DNA of 64,000 bases from G963677445 sp963678275 (GCA_963678275.1 OY782765.1:6200001-6264000), one strand, 5' to 3'; counted from the first letter of the stretch, positions 26,087 through 36,082 are shown. Numbers and translations are program-made. The notes: generated by a model not told the origin, from the letters alone.

Positions 26087-26860
26087 TTATATCTTCTGCC
26101 TGATAGAAGATATTATAATAGCGGCGGCTCCGGCGACATTAAGACTTTCGGCGTTTCCATATCTTGGTATTGTGATGCTCTGATTTGCTATCCTGAGCAG
26201 TTGCGGAGAGGGGCCGGATGCTTCATTGCACAAAACAACCGCGAATAATCCTGTAAAATTTGTTTTGTAAATACTTTCACCGGTAAGGTCGGAGACAAAT
26301 ATTTTCCTGCCGGTTTTTTCTTCTTCCGAAAGAAATTCATAAAAATCGGGGGGAGTTATGATATTAAGATGAAAAACCGAACCCATCGCCGCCCGGATAG
26401 TTTTAGGATTATACACTTCGGCACAGCCGGGACTCAGCAAAATATTCTCAAACCCAAACCAGTCGCAGGTGCGGATAATGGTTCCCATGTTCCCGGGATC
26501 TGAAATATCCTCAAGGCAGATATAACTGTTTTCTTTTACGGGCGCTTTTTTAGAGCGGGGAATATGAACAACCGCGGCAATTCCCTGTGGCGACATGGTT
26601 TCGCAGATCCTTTCAAAGTCCTTTGTGTTTAATATCTCAACACCTGATGTTTCAACATTTGATACTTCACTGAGCCTGTTTATATAATCCGGTTCCTTAA
26701 CGCTGAAGGGATGAGAACAGATAAGTTGTTCGATTTTGTAATCTGATTGAAGCGCTTCATCAACCAGTTTTTTACCTTCGATGATAAATTTATTTTCCAG
26801 CAGTCTGTATTTTTTCTGCTTCAGAGAGGCTAAATATTTGACTTGTTTTTTTGAAATCAT
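26087..26860 (-). CDS. SpoU/TrmH-family RNA 2'-O-ribose methyltransferase
   Basis: 257 aa. Residues about 1-100 form the N-terminal substrate-binding domain (K-Q-K-K-Y-R-L-L-E-N-K-F-I-I-E-G-K-K-L-V-D-E-A). The SPOUT catalytic domain has motif 1 D-P-G-N-M-G-T-I-I-R-T (about 125-135), motif 2 L-C-N-E-A-S-G (about 210-216, with Cys replacing the usual Gly before N-E), and motif 3 I-P-R-Y-G-N-A-E-S-L-N-V-A-G-A-A (about 226-241), which forms the SAM-binding knot. Family members methylate rRNA or tRNA riboses; the target is unknown. It starts 1 nt after the GH20 stop codon, so it is the distal gene of a two-gene operon. Confidence 0.9.
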   Translation of the reverse strand: MISKKQVKYLASLKQKKYRLLENKFIIEGKKLVDEALQSDYKIEQLICSHPFSVKEPDYINRLSEVSNVETSGVEILNTKDFERICETMSPQGIAAVVHIPRSKKAPVKENSYICLEDISDPGNMGTIIRTCDWFGFENILLSPGCAEVYNPKTIRAAMGSVFHLNIITPPDFYEFLSEEEKTGRKIFVSDLTGESIYKTNFTGLFAVVLCNEASGPSPQLLRIANQSITIPRYGNAESLNVAGAAAIIISSIRQKI

Positions 26861-26861
26861 A

Positions 26862-28889
26862 TTACTTTTTATCTCTCAGAAAATCAGTAAACTTTTTTAT
26901 ATCATCAACAATTACCAACTCAGCCTGACCGAAAGGTTTTTTCGCCTCTTCAAAAATTTGCTGAGAATTATTTTCCTTTTTATCCACCAGTTCACCACGT
27001 CCCGAATAAATCTCTATCGCGTTTAACGCATTATCTGCAAGTTTCATCAGATTTTCAGAAAGGGGAATGATTTCCGCTATTGCCGGGGCTTGTTCAGTGA
27101 GAGCGGTAATTTCCCGATGGTTATTTTTCCATTTGGTTAACATTAAGCGCAGTTTATCCAGAATTTCGGGCTCTTCGGATGAAATGAATGATTCCACAAG
27201 ATTCCCAAATTCCCGACGATCTTTGGCGTCGGCTGTGGTTATATCGACAAATCTTGTGTATGGGCTGTAAGAAGTATAAGCAACTCCCTGAAAATGACGC
27301 TGGTATACTTTCACCGGTTCAGCCACATCGAGGAGAACTTCGAGCGGGGAATAATCTGAGTTGTTTGTGAGTCTGCGCAGCATCATATTACGATTTTTTA
27401 TATGTGTTAATCCGAGTTCTTCAAGGCGGAAGCTGATAGTTTCAAGTCTTCTGTACATATCATCAATATCACGGATACCAGATGGGGACCATAAACGTTC
27501 CGCGATCGCCGCTGTGCGGGGCCATATTCTTGAATCCACTGTTTCGGGTGTTACAAGCTCTGCCCACATCGTTGCCTCTCCTCCGAGGATAAGTTTTTTC
27601 TCTTCAGATGTTAGTTCGGAATTTTCGGGAAGCGGGTCGTTAGAATAATGATATGAGGCCGGATGCATCAAATCAATATAATATCCATTGGATAAGATAC
27701 CCATATAACCTTTGCGGGCAGATTCGATCAGTGATTCGGTTCCTCTCCAGGACTGTATTACAATATTTGCAGGCATTCCGGTCTGAAGTATTTCATCCCA
27801 TCCAACCATCTTTTTGCCATGTTTTGTAAGAATTTCCAGAATTTTATTGTTAAAATATGTCTGCAATTCATGATTGTCCGCAATATTGTTCTCAGTCATA
27901 AACTGCTGAATCTGTTCATTCGCGTCCCAGTGTTTCCCGTTATTTTCATCACCCCCGATGTGGAGATATTCATCGGGGAAAAGAGCCGCCATTTCACCAA
28001 GGAACCGGTCAAGAAACCTGTAAGTAGTATCGATGGTCGGATTAAATACAGGGTCTTTAATGCCCCATCGGCGCTCAATTGTATAAGGTCCCGGCGCGCT
28101 CGCAAGTTCCGGGTGTGAAACAAACCAGCTTGTCGCGTGGCCCGGAATATCAAATTCCGGTAAAATCCTTATCCCTCTCTCATCGGCATATTGAATAATA
28201 TCTTTTACCTGGCATTGCGTGAAAAATTTGCTATCTGATCCTGACCGGTGGAGCTCGGGAAATATTTTGCTTTCGACACGGAATCCCTGGTCCTCACTCA
28301 GATGAAGGTGAAGCACATTCATTTTAACTGCGGCCATGCCATCCAGATTTCTTTTGATAACCTCAACCGGCATAAAATGGCGGCATACATCAATAAGCAG
28401 CCCCCTCCAGGTGAATCGCGGCCTGTCATTTATCTCAGCTCCATAAATGAAATATCCATCTTTATCCGCATCAAGAAGCTGCAAAACTGTTTCGAGTCCT
28501 CTCAATATTCCAATATCTGTTTCAGCTTCAAGCAGAATAATTTTTTTTGTAATCAGAAGATTGTAGGACTCATCCTCATTTGGCATAAGGTTTCCTTTTC
28601 TGCCGCATCTGATAACCATATACGCGGTATCTGATTTCGATTTTTCAGTAATATAATCCTGCGGAAAAAAAAGAGTGGTTCTTTTGGAAAGCCTTCGCAG
28701 AAAACGTGTAGCTCCCTTTTTAATTCTTTCAGAAACGGGATTTCCCAGAGATATTGTGAATTTTTCGGTCATTCGGAATTTAATGCCGGACAATTCATAT
28801 TTTTCCGGAATCGGCATTAAAGAGGGTGACTGAGCCTGAAAGGCTGAAAAGGTGAAAAATATATAAATTGCAGTTAACAGATACTTCAT
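26862..28889 (-). CDS. GH20 beta-N-acetylhexosaminidase, exported
   Basis: 675 aa with a signal peptide (residues 1-19, ending F-Q-A-Q). Residues about 25-150 form the GH20b N-terminal domain; the TIM barrel (about 150-500) contains D-V-C-R-H-F-M-P, L-H-L-S-E-D-Q-G-F-R, P-E-F-D-I-P-G-H-A and the catalytic Asp-Glu pair in H-I-G-G-D-E-N near residue 313. GH20 enzymes release terminal GlcNAc/GalNAc by substrate-assisted catalysis from chitin oligomers, peptidoglycan fragments or glycans. It is periplasmic or secreted, and there is no T9SS tail. It forms a two-gene operon with the downstream SpoU methyltransferase; GAGG precedes the ATG. Confidence 0.93.
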   Translation of the reverse strand: MKYLLTAIYIFFTFSAFQAQSPSLMPIPEKYELSGIKFRMTEKFTISLGNPVSERIKKGATRFLRRLSKRTTLFFPQDYITEKSKSDTAYMVIRCGRKGNLMPNEDESYNLLITKKIILLEAETDIGILRGLETVLQLLDADKDGYFIYGAEINDRPRFTWRGLLIDVCRHFMPVEVIKRNLDGMAAVKMNVLHLHLSEDQGFRVESKIFPELHRSGSDSKFFTQCQVKDIIQYADERGIRILPEFDIPGHATSWFVSHPELASAPGPYTIERRWGIKDPVFNPTIDTTYRFLDRFLGEMAALFPDEYLHIGGDENNGKHWDANEQIQQFMTENNIADNHELQTYFNNKILEILTKHGKKMVGWDEILQTGMPANIVIQSWRGTESLIESARKGYMGILSNGYYIDLMHPASYHYSNDPLPENSELTSEEKKLILGGEATMWAELVTPETVDSRIWPRTAAIAERLWSPSGIRDIDDMYRRLETISFRLEELGLTHIKNRNMMLRRLTNNSDYSPLEVLLDVAEPVKVYQRHFQGVAYTSYSPYTRFVDITTADAKDRREFGNLVESFISSEEPEILDKLRLMLTKWKNNHREITALTEQAPAIAEIIPLSENLMKLADNALNAIEIYSGRGELVDKKENNSQQIFEEAKKPFGQAELVIVDDIKKFTDFLRDKK

Positions 28890-29102
28890 TCTGACCTCAA
28901 ATACTCGCTAAAATAATCAGGTAAATATACGAAAAAATGAAGGGATGATTTTATCCCCCGAAATAATATTCCCCGGGGTTATAAATTCCGGGTAAAATGG
29001 AAAGAACAGAAATGATGAGAGAATAATTAAATGGGATTAAATTGAATTTTAAGAAACAAGATTCTGCCGGGTAATGAATTTTTTTGTATTTTACAATATA
29101 AC

Positions 29103-29118
29103 TGGCATAATATTGGCA
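29103..29118 (+). promoter_or_regulatory. Sigma54 (RpoN) -24/-12 promoter
   Basis: TGGCATAATATTGGCA: invariant GG (29104-29105) and GC (29116-29117) separated by exactly 10 nt, preceded by C and with the TGGCA element intact. It deviates from the YTGGCACGNNNNTTGCW consensus only at less conserved positions. It lies 55 nt before the ATG of the binding-protein gene. The NtrC-type activator encoded 5 kb downstream is the natural candidate to drive it. Confidence 0.75.
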
Positions 29119-29173
29119 GCATTACCAGTTAATGACGCACTAAAATAATTATTGACCAGAAACCAGGTCTGCT

Positions 29174-30508
29174 ATGCTGAAAAAAATTATTCATCGACTT
29201 AATGATTCTCCTGTCTGGCTGATAGCGATATTGCTCTCGGTTATCGCCGTAATATTTTTTCTCTATTTGCCATTTCAGATAGATATAACCCCGGGACATG
29301 AATTAAGAAAATTGTATTATGTCGATCATATTTCGGAAGCGCACTTCAAGATCATTGAGAAGTTTAATGATAAATATAAGAACCAGATTGAAGTTATTCC
29401 GGTGAATCTTCCCTTTAAGAATTTTACTACAAATGACAGAAAAGCGATACTGACAAGGTCATTGAGGAACAGGAGTGACGGGCTGGATATTTTTTCGGTA
29501 GACCTGATCTGGGTGCCGAGATTCGCGAAATGGGGATATGAGCTCGATAAAAGGTTCAAAAAAGAAACACTGGATAATGTGAATAACATTGCCCTTGACG
29601 CATGTTATCATGAAGGCAAACTTGTGGCTTTTCCTCTCTTTCTTGATATGGGAGTTATGTATTACAGAAAGGATATTATAAATAAACTTCCGGACGGGGA
29701 TAAAATTGAACAACAGATTCTCAATTCGATGACCTGGGATCAGTTTATCAGACTGGGAAAACGAATGAGGAATATTGATAATCCCTATTATATTTTTCCC
29801 GGTGGAAATTTTGAGGGAATGATCTGTTGTTACAATGAAAATATATCGATAGAGGATTCGAAAACAATATTTTATAATAAGCCGATTCAGCTTGAACATC
29901 CTTCATCCCGGAGATCGCTGAAAAACATGGTTGATATGATTCATAAATACCGGTTTTCTCCTCCCGGTGTGACTGAGTTTGATGAGACCTCAAGTTATAT
30001 TTATACGACACAAAATGACGCGGTATTTTTAAGAGGGTGGTCAGGGTTTCACAAGCAGTACAGGGAATTCCTGGAAGACACCACACTGGTTGAAAAAATG
30101 GCTCTCGCTCCGTTACCACATTTTGAAGGGAATAAATCTTCGGCTGTATTTGGCGGCTGGTGCCTGATGATCTCAAAATTTTCGAAACGCAAGGAGGAAG
30201 CTCTCAAGTTTATCAGATTTATGTTTGAACCGGAAAATCAGGAAATTCTATATAATACAGGCGGATATCTTCCCATAAATACGCTGGTGAACAAAGATTC
30301 GGTTTTTATAAAAAATCATCCGGAAATGAAAAGACTCGAGAAGATGCTGGAATGGGGAAAGCACAGGCCATTTCTTCAAAACTATACAAGAATAAGCGAG
30401 ATAATGTCAAAATCATTCCATAAGGCATTAAAGAACGAAATCACGGTTGAAGAGGCTTTAAGCGAGGCTTCCAGGCAGCTTAATGATGATCGGGTAATAT
30501 TGAAATAA
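29174..30508 (+). CDS. Family-1 extracellular solute-binding protein, probable sugar sensor component
   Basis: 444 aa. A single hydrophobic segment (about 16-34) after a basic N-terminus serves as an uncleaved anchor or signal sequence; there is no lipobox Cys. The rest follows the carbohydrate-binding SBP1 pattern: D-I-F-S-V-D-L-I-W-V-P-R-F-A (about 113-126), Y-R-K-D-I-I near 160, W-D-Q-F near 193, F-G-G-W-C-L-M-I-S-K-F-S-K-R-K-E-E-A (about 326-343) and a C-terminal helical lobe. No ABC permease or ATPase gene lies in the window. Instead a sensor kinase starts 13 nt downstream, suggesting it presents ligand to the kinase, like ChvE-VirA or XylFII-LytS. Transcribed from a sigma54 promoter. 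Confidence 0.85.
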   Translation: MLKKIIHRLNDSPVWLIAILLSVIAVIFFLYLPFQIDITPGHELRKLYYVDHISEAHFKIIEKFNDKYKNQIEVIPVNLPFKNFTTNDRKAILTRSLRNRSDGLDIFSVDLIWVPRFAKWGYELDKRFKKETLDNVNNIALDACYHEGKLVAFPLFLDMGVMYYRKDIINKLPDGDKIEQQILNSMTWDQFIRLGKRMRNIDNPYYIFPGGNFEGMICCYNENISIEDSKTIFYNKPIQLEHPSSRRSLKNMVDMIHKYRFSPPGVTEFDETSSYIYTTQNDAVFLRGWSGFHKQYREFLEDTTLVEKMALAPLPHFEGNKSSAVFGGWCLMISKFSKRKEEALKFIRFMFEPENQEILYNTGGYLPINTLVNKDSVFIKNHPEMKRLEKMLEWGKHRPFLQNYTRISEIMSKSFHKALKNEITVEEALSEASRQLNDDRVILK

Positions 30509-30521
30509 GGAGAAGAGATTT

Positions 30522-31991
30522 ATGAAAAATGTGAAGAAATCCCGGCCGGTAAGAATCAAGTGGAAGCACGTTCTGGTAATCTTTCTTGTATTGATTGTTT
30601 TTCAGGTCTTTGTCTCCCACATGCAGCAGGACACACTGAGGGATTTACTTTCCGATACCCTTCAGTGGTATAAACAGAACAGCGCGGAACAGATAGGGAA
30701 TCTTACCACCACATCCCTCGAAATTTTGCTTGAATCATATCCTGTCGAGGGTGGGGAAGATCCCCAGTCGAGAGAGCGAAACCTGGTGCACGCGCTAAAT
30801 TCCATACTCCGCCAGCCGATGATGAACCGCAATGTGGAGGTGATGTGTGTTATTGTGCCTCATAAAGAGAAATTTATCACCTTCGATCTCGGGCAGTCGA
30901 TTTACCGCTATTTTTATTATGATGAAATTCCGGATGTTTTGGTCAGGCCGGAACATGAGGACGCGGTAAAAAGATATATCGGCATACATGAACAAATGAG
31001 AAAAACCGAACTGACAACAAGTATAAATGAAGGACAGAGTATTTTTCATGTTTATATTCCTCTTGTGCCTTATGGTGAATATGGCGGGGCGGTTTACCTC
31101 AGGATACATCCCGATGTTACTTTTATAAGTCAGCAGGTGCTTTCCACATTTAACAAAACCGTGATTATTTTCTTCAGCCTGATTCTCACAGGGCTTCTTT
31201 CAATGTTTTATATTTCCACATACATAATCATTGACAGGGATGAAGCGCGCGAGCAGCTTTTCAGCGAACATGAACACCATCTGCAGGAGCAGGTCGCCCA
31301 GGAAAAAGAGAGAGTTTTTGCCAAAAGAATATACCATACACACCATAAAGCGGAAAAGGTAATGGGCTTCATTAACGAGGATATTGAAGCTGTTAATGAA
31401 AACAATATTAAGGAGATTAAATACAGGATAGGTAAATATGCCAATTTTATAAGTCGCGTTATATATGATATGAAATGGTTTAATCCGCCTATCCAGACAA
31501 TCAGAAGCAATCTGTTCAGCACAAATTTGAATGATGTGCTCAGTTTTATTGTCAACAATATTTTTCTGCGTTTATCATATCCTGTTGAGAGCATAAAGTT
31601 TAACCTGGAGCTTGATGAAAAGCTTCCATCTGTTTCTGTGAATGAGTTTGTTGCCTGGGAAATCATTGAACCTCTTATACAGAACGCTATTGATCATTCA
31701 GATAAGAGTGAAGTGATTATCACTCTCAGCACCAGGTATGATGAAAAAAACAACCGTTCGTTATTGCTGATCGAAGATAACGGAGAAGGCATAGATGAAG
31801 AGCTGCTTCAATCGGGACCTGAGGGAGAGAAAAAAATCTTTCTTGAGAATATTACCACAAAATCGGACAGCAAGAATAAAGGATACGGCTGTTTTCTCGC
31901 TTCCGAAATAAGTAAGCGCTGCGGATGGCAGCTTGATGTTGAGAACAGGGAAGAGGGAGGCGCCAGGTTTATTCTGAGAATAAATCATTGA
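30522..31991 (+). CDS. Membrane sensor histidine kinase, partner of the solute-binding protein
   Basis: 489 aa; AAGGAG precedes the ATG. TM1 is at about 14-32, an extracytoplasmic domain at about 35-220, and TM2 at about 220-243, followed by a coiled coil. The presumed dimerisation helix contains Y-H-T-H-H-K-A-E-K-V-M-G-F (near 272-284) rather than a standard H-E-x-x-N/T-P H-box, so the phospho-acceptor is uncertain. The ATPase domain is complete: E-P-L-I-Q-N-A-I-D-H, E-D-N-G-E-G-I, and a degenerate G2 box G-Y-G-C-F-L-A-S. The gene is co-transcribed with the binding protein. The nearest response regulator is the NtrC-type activator 2.3 kb downstream, separated only by repeats. Confidence 0.88.
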   Translation: MKNVKKSRPVRIKWKHVLVIFLVLIVFQVFVSHMQQDTLRDLLSDTLQWYKQNSAEQIGNLTTTSLEILLESYPVEGGEDPQSRERNLVHALNSILRQPMMNRNVEVMCVIVPHKEKFITFDLGQSIYRYFYYDEIPDVLVRPEHEDAVKRYIGIHEQMRKTELTTSINEGQSIFHVYIPLVPYGEYGGAVYLRIHPDVTFISQQVLSTFNKTVIIFFSLILTGLLSMFYISTYIIIDRDEAREQLFSEHEHHLQEQVAQEKERVFAKRIYHTHHKAEKVMGFINEDIEAVNENNIKEIKYRIGKYANFISRVIYDMKWFNPPIQTIRSNLFSTNLNDVLSFIVNNIFLRLSYPVESIKFNLELDEKLPSVSVNEFVAWEIIEPLIQNAIDHSDKSEVIITLSTRYDEKNNRSLLLIEDNGEGIDEELLQSGPEGEKKIFLENITTKSDSKNKGYGCFLASEISKRCGWQLDVENREEGGARFILRINH

Positions 31992-32103
31992 TGAAATTTA
32001 AATGAAGAATTAAAAATAACTCCGTGCCTTCAGTCCGGAGTTTTGCGACCAGGCATCGCTTCCCTGCCGGGGCTTTAGCTCGCCACTAACTACTCTTCAC
32101 TTC

Positions 32104-33545
32104 CGGCTTGGTCAGATTACGCCATAAGAAGTCAAATTCTACGCAAAATGGCAAAATTTCAATTAATAATTAATAATGAACAATGAACAATTAAAAAGAC
32201 AAAGAGAACCGCGGATATCTCTGATTGCGCGGATTTCGCTGAAAGATGTGGAAGAAAGGCCACTACAGAAATTACGAATTACGAATTACGAATGAGGAAT
32301 GAAAAGAATGTAATGAAACTTTATTTTTGATTTTTAACCTTAGTAGCATAGGAAACCACCCGACCAATCTAAACCTTATTAACCTTATTCAACCGGACAA
32401 TTTTTTTCAACGGAATATAACAGGGACCGCTGAAAAAAAGCACAGAGCAGGATGACGGGGATTAAAGAATTTAACACGCCCGGTTGAAATCCAAATCGAA
32501 GTCGTCATCGAAATCGAATTTATTAATAAACCAGAGAATTGTTTTCATTCTTCATTCTTCACTAACCACTATTCACTTCTGGCTTGCCAGTTTATGATTA
32601 TTCCATAAGCAGTTACATTCTACGCAAAATGGTAAGAAATTTCAATTAATAATTAATAATGAACAATGAACAATTAAAAAGACAAAGAGGACCGCGGATT
32701 TTTTGATTACGCAGATTTCATTGATTGAGGTGGAAGAAAGGCCACTACAGAAATTACGAATTACGAATTACGTATGAGGAATGAAAAGAATGTAATGAAA
32801 CTTTATTTTTGATTTTTTAACCTTAGTAGCATAGGAAACCACCCGACCAATCTAAACCTTATTAACCTTATTCAACCGGACAATTTTTTTCAACGGAATA
32901 TAATAGGGACCGCTGAAAAAAAGCACAGAGCAGGATGACGGGGATTAAAGAATTTAACACGCCCGGTTGAAATCCAAATCGAAGTCGTCATCGAAATCGG
33001 ATTTTTTAATAAACCAGAGAATTGTTTTCATTCTTCATTCTTCACTAACCACTATTCACTTCCGGCTTGCCAGTTTATGATTATTCCATAAGCAGTTACA
33101 TTCTACGCAAAATGGTAAGAAATTTCAATTAATAATTAATAATGAACAATGAACAATTAAAAAGACAAAGAGGACCGCGGATATCTCTGATTGCGCGGAT
33201 TTCATTGATTGAGGTGGAAGAAAGGCCACAAAAGAAATTACGAATTACGAATTACGAATGAGGAATGAAAAGAATGTAATGAAACTTTATTTTTGATTTT
33301 TTCACCTTAGTAGCATAGGAAACCACCCGACCAATCTAAACCTTATTAACCTTATTCAACAGGACAATTTTTTTCAACGGAATATAACAGGGACCGCTGA
33401 AAAAAAGCACAGAGCAGGATGACGGGGATTAAAGGATTTAACACGCCCGGTTGAAATCCAAATCGAAGTCGTCATCGAAATCGGATTTTTGAAAAATCAG
33501 AGAAGAATTTATTACTCTTCACTAACCACTATTCACTTCTGGCTT
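32104..33545 (+). repeat. Tandem array of three family-A units of about 480 bp
   Basis: Unit starts near GGCTTGCCAG at about 32104, 32581 and 33064, with a degenerate continuation from 33541. Units are nearly identical over their length: TTCTACGCAAAATGG core, AATTAATAATGAACAATG, GAGGACCGCGGAT, the AATTACG run, ACCTTATTAACCTTATTC, AGCACAGAGCAGGATGACGG and AATCCAAATCGAAGTCGTC blocks. Most differences are single bases or short indels. There is no coding potential. It separates the sensor pair from its presumed response regulator. Confidence 0.88.
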
Positions 33546-34060
33546 TGCCAGTTTATTCCATTAGTAGTTAAAATCTACGCAAAATGGCAAAATTTTATTT
33601 TACGGGGTAATTCTGTCGTCCCTGGCGGGACTATTGATTCTCTCACTAACCTATTACCCCACAATGAATTGTGGGGCTATTATCTGTTGTCCCTAACGGG
33701 ACTTTTGGGAGATTTTGAAGTTATTACAAAAGAAGAATTGTTTTTAAACTCTTCACTCTTCACTATTCACTTCTGGCTCCGCCAGATTATTCCATAAGCA
33801 GTTACATTCTACGCAAAATGGTAAAATTTTTGGCAACAATTCAGATTGTAGTTTTTTCTTAGCTTAGCTCTGTTGATCCCCTACAGGGATCTTACTATAT
33901 TTTTTTGTTCTTTACTACCCCATGGGGACGTTTCGCAATAATGCTGCTTCTCCAAAGCAGATCTGATTCAAAAAAAAATTCCTGAGAAAGCCAATTCGTC
34001 ATTCGTCATTTTTATCCGCCGCGGAGGACGTAATTCCTCATTGTTTTTGGCTCGCCAGTT
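33546..34060. repeat. Degenerate repeat tail with family-C hairpins
   Basis: Contains a family-C pair (CCCTGGCGGGAC, CCCCACAATGAATTGTGGGG, CCCTAACGGGAC; about 33618-33705), two family-B cores (about 33560 and 33790) and GATCCCCTACAGGGATC (33875-33891), a perfect 6-bp-arm hairpin. An open frame at 33489-33797 is simply repeat text read through and is not a gene. Confidence 0.65.
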
Positions 34061-34270
34061 TATGATTACGATTATTTTTGGCGCACTGCGGAGTTTTGAA
34101 GATGATATAAAATATAAAAAATTCCCGGGGAATTTGCGCCGGTTAAAATGGATACTTGGAAGAGCCGGTAATTATTTGTTAATTTTGTATAATTGCTCAG
34201 TCAATAAATTGTGTCATTCAGGCGCTGACCTGAAATTAAATCAATTGTATCGATAAATTATGGTGAAAGT

Positions 34271-35716
34271 ATGACTCTGGACAGGCCTGTAAATATATTG
34301 CTTATTGAAGATGAATCTTATGATGTAAACAGAATAAAAAGAACACTCGCCCCTTTCAGCGACAGACTTATTATAAAAAAGGTATTTTCAGACGGGCAGT
34401 CTTCACTTGATCATCTGTCAGCCGGTAATGAGGAATATGATGTAATTATAATGGACTACCAGATTATGGGTCCTATCTCGGGTGAAAATCTGATCAGAAA
34501 AATAAAACTTATTGATCCTTATGTTCAGATCATTGTAATTACTAAAATGACAATAAATGTTACCGATCTTGATTTCGCGAATAATCTCATAGACGCGGGG
34601 GCAATGTGGTTCTGCACAAAATATCCATCTGATATAAAGGATTACATATATCAGCCGACCGACCTGATGCTTTCGATATTAAACGCGTATGAGAAGAAAA
34701 GATTAAAAATTGAAAAGTCCCGTTCAAATTCACAGCTTAACCAGTCAATATCGGACAAACTTGACAAAAAAAGAATTATAGGAAATTCACCGGCGGCTCA
34801 GACTCTCAGGCAAAAGATCGAAAAGGCGGCGAAGCAGGATGTAACCGTTTTAATATCCGGAGCTTCGGGAACAGGCAAAGAGCTTGTCGCTACCCATATA
34901 CATTATCTGAGCAGGCGTAGATATGAAAATTTTGTCACCGTTAATACAGGCAGCATTCCGGCCGATTTGATAGAGAGCGAACTTTTCGGATTTACGAGGG
35001 GCTCATTTACAGGCGCTACAAACGCTAAAAAGGGCCTTTTTGAAGTCGCTGACAAGGGCAGTATTTTTCTGGATGAGATCGGGGAGCTTTCGATGCCTTC
35101 ACAGGTAAAGTTACTCAGGGTTCTTCAGGAAGGAGAGCTCGACAAAATTGGAAGGACAGATAAAGTAAAGGTTGACGCGAGGGTAATAGCGGCGAGTAAT
35201 GTTGATCTTGAAAAAGCGGTTGAGGAGAAAAAATTCAGGGAAGACCTTTTTTACCGCCTTAATGTTATTTATATCTACGTGCCCACATTGCGTGAAAGGA
35301 TTGAAGATATACCGGAGCTGACGCAACATTTTGTTGATCAATACAGCAAACAGATGTCTCTTTGCCGCCCTGATATTTCAGAGGAAGCTATCGGGGTATT
35401 AAAAAGTTATGACTGGCCGGGAAATATCAGGCAATTCCAGAATGTCATCCAGAGACTTCTGATTTCGACTGAAGGAAACATAGGACCCGAAGAGGTTATG
35501 AATGTGCTTGGTTCCAAAAAAGCGGGCAAAATATCGGGGCCCGAGTTCTGGTTCGGCGATAAGATAATGTCATGGAAAGAAATGGAAAATCTTTTCAGGT
35601 ATAAATATTTTAATTATGTAAAGGCAAAAACCAGTACAGAATCGGAAGCAGCCCGATTACTTGGTATCGCGCCATCTAATTTTTACCGCATGTGCAGTAA
35701 ACTTGGGATGAAATAA
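34271..35716 (+). CDS. NtrC-family sigma54-dependent response regulator
   Basis: 481 aa. Receiver domain 1-135 with E13-D14 and phospho-acceptor D62 (I-I-M-D-Y-Q-I-M-G). The AAA+ domain (about 165-400) shows Walker A G-A-S-G-T-G-K-E (197-204), the sigma54-contact loop G-S-F-T-G-A (244-249; Ser replaces the usual Ala of GAFTGA), Walker B I-F-L-D-E-I-G-E-L, and the R-finger region F-R-E-D-L-F-Y-R-L-N. A Fis-type HTH ends the protein (E-S-E-A-A-R-L-L-G-I-A-P-S-N-F-Y-R). It lies between the sensor pair (upstream) and the symporter/TonB operon (downstream), each preceded by a sigma54-type promoter, so it is very probably the activator of both. The start is an ATG with a weak GGTGAAAG site. Confidence 0.93.
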   Translation: MTLDRPVNILLIEDESYDVNRIKRTLAPFSDRLIIKKVFSDGQSSLDHLSAGNEEYDVIIMDYQIMGPISGENLIRKIKLIDPYVQIIVITKMTINVTDLDFANNLIDAGAMWFCTKYPSDIKDYIYQPTDLMLSILNAYEKKRLKIEKSRSNSQLNQSISDKLDKKRIIGNSPAAQTLRQKIEKAAKQDVTVLISGASGTGKELVATHIHYLSRRRYENFVTVNTGSIPADLIESELFGFTRGSFTGATNAKKGLFEVADKGSIFLDEIGELSMPSQVKLLRVLQEGELDKIGRTDKVKVDARVIAASNVDLEKAVEEKKFREDLFYRLNVIYIYVPTLRERIEDIPELTQHFVDQYSKQMSLCRPDISEEAIGVLKSYDWPGNIRQFQNVIQRLLISTEGNIGPEEVMNVLGSKKAGKISGPEFWFGDKIMSWKEMENLFRYKYFNYVKAKTSTESEAARLLGIAPSNFYRMCSKLGMK

Positions 35717-36082
35717 CAGTTAATAAAATTAGTAAAAAGCTCTTTTATCCTTTTTATCAATTTGATATATACCCGTAAATTTGTCTTTATCTTTTTGATA
35801 TAGCTTTTAGGGGATTTTCCGATTTCATCATTTTAGATTATCCTGATAAAATAAGGCTCAACCCGCCATTATTATTCCAAAACAACTTTATGCCGTCTTA
35901 GCGAGGTTTAATCATGATCGTTAGCAGGGTTAATTTTTTGGGAAAATATATTGTAAATGACATTTCATGATTAACTTTACTGTAAAACAGCTCAAAAACA
36001 AAAAATAATGTGGTCAATAATTTTTTTCCCTGAAAAATAGAACACCTCAGCTTCGATGTAATTTACTCCCTCCTGAAAATTT

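Noticed and set aside
29101..29129. ACTGG...CCAGT inverted repeat around the sigma54 promoter
   Set aside because: Five-bp arms at this distance are expected by chance; too weak to call an operator.
33489..33797. 102-codon open frame in the repeat tail
   Set aside because: It is made entirely of family-A, B and C repeat text and is interrupted in other copies of the same repeats.
31992..34270. Lost gene remnants between the sensor kinase and the response regulator
   Set aside because: All blocks longer than about 50 bp in the gap match repeats seen elsewhere in the window, and no decayed protein similarity was recognised.
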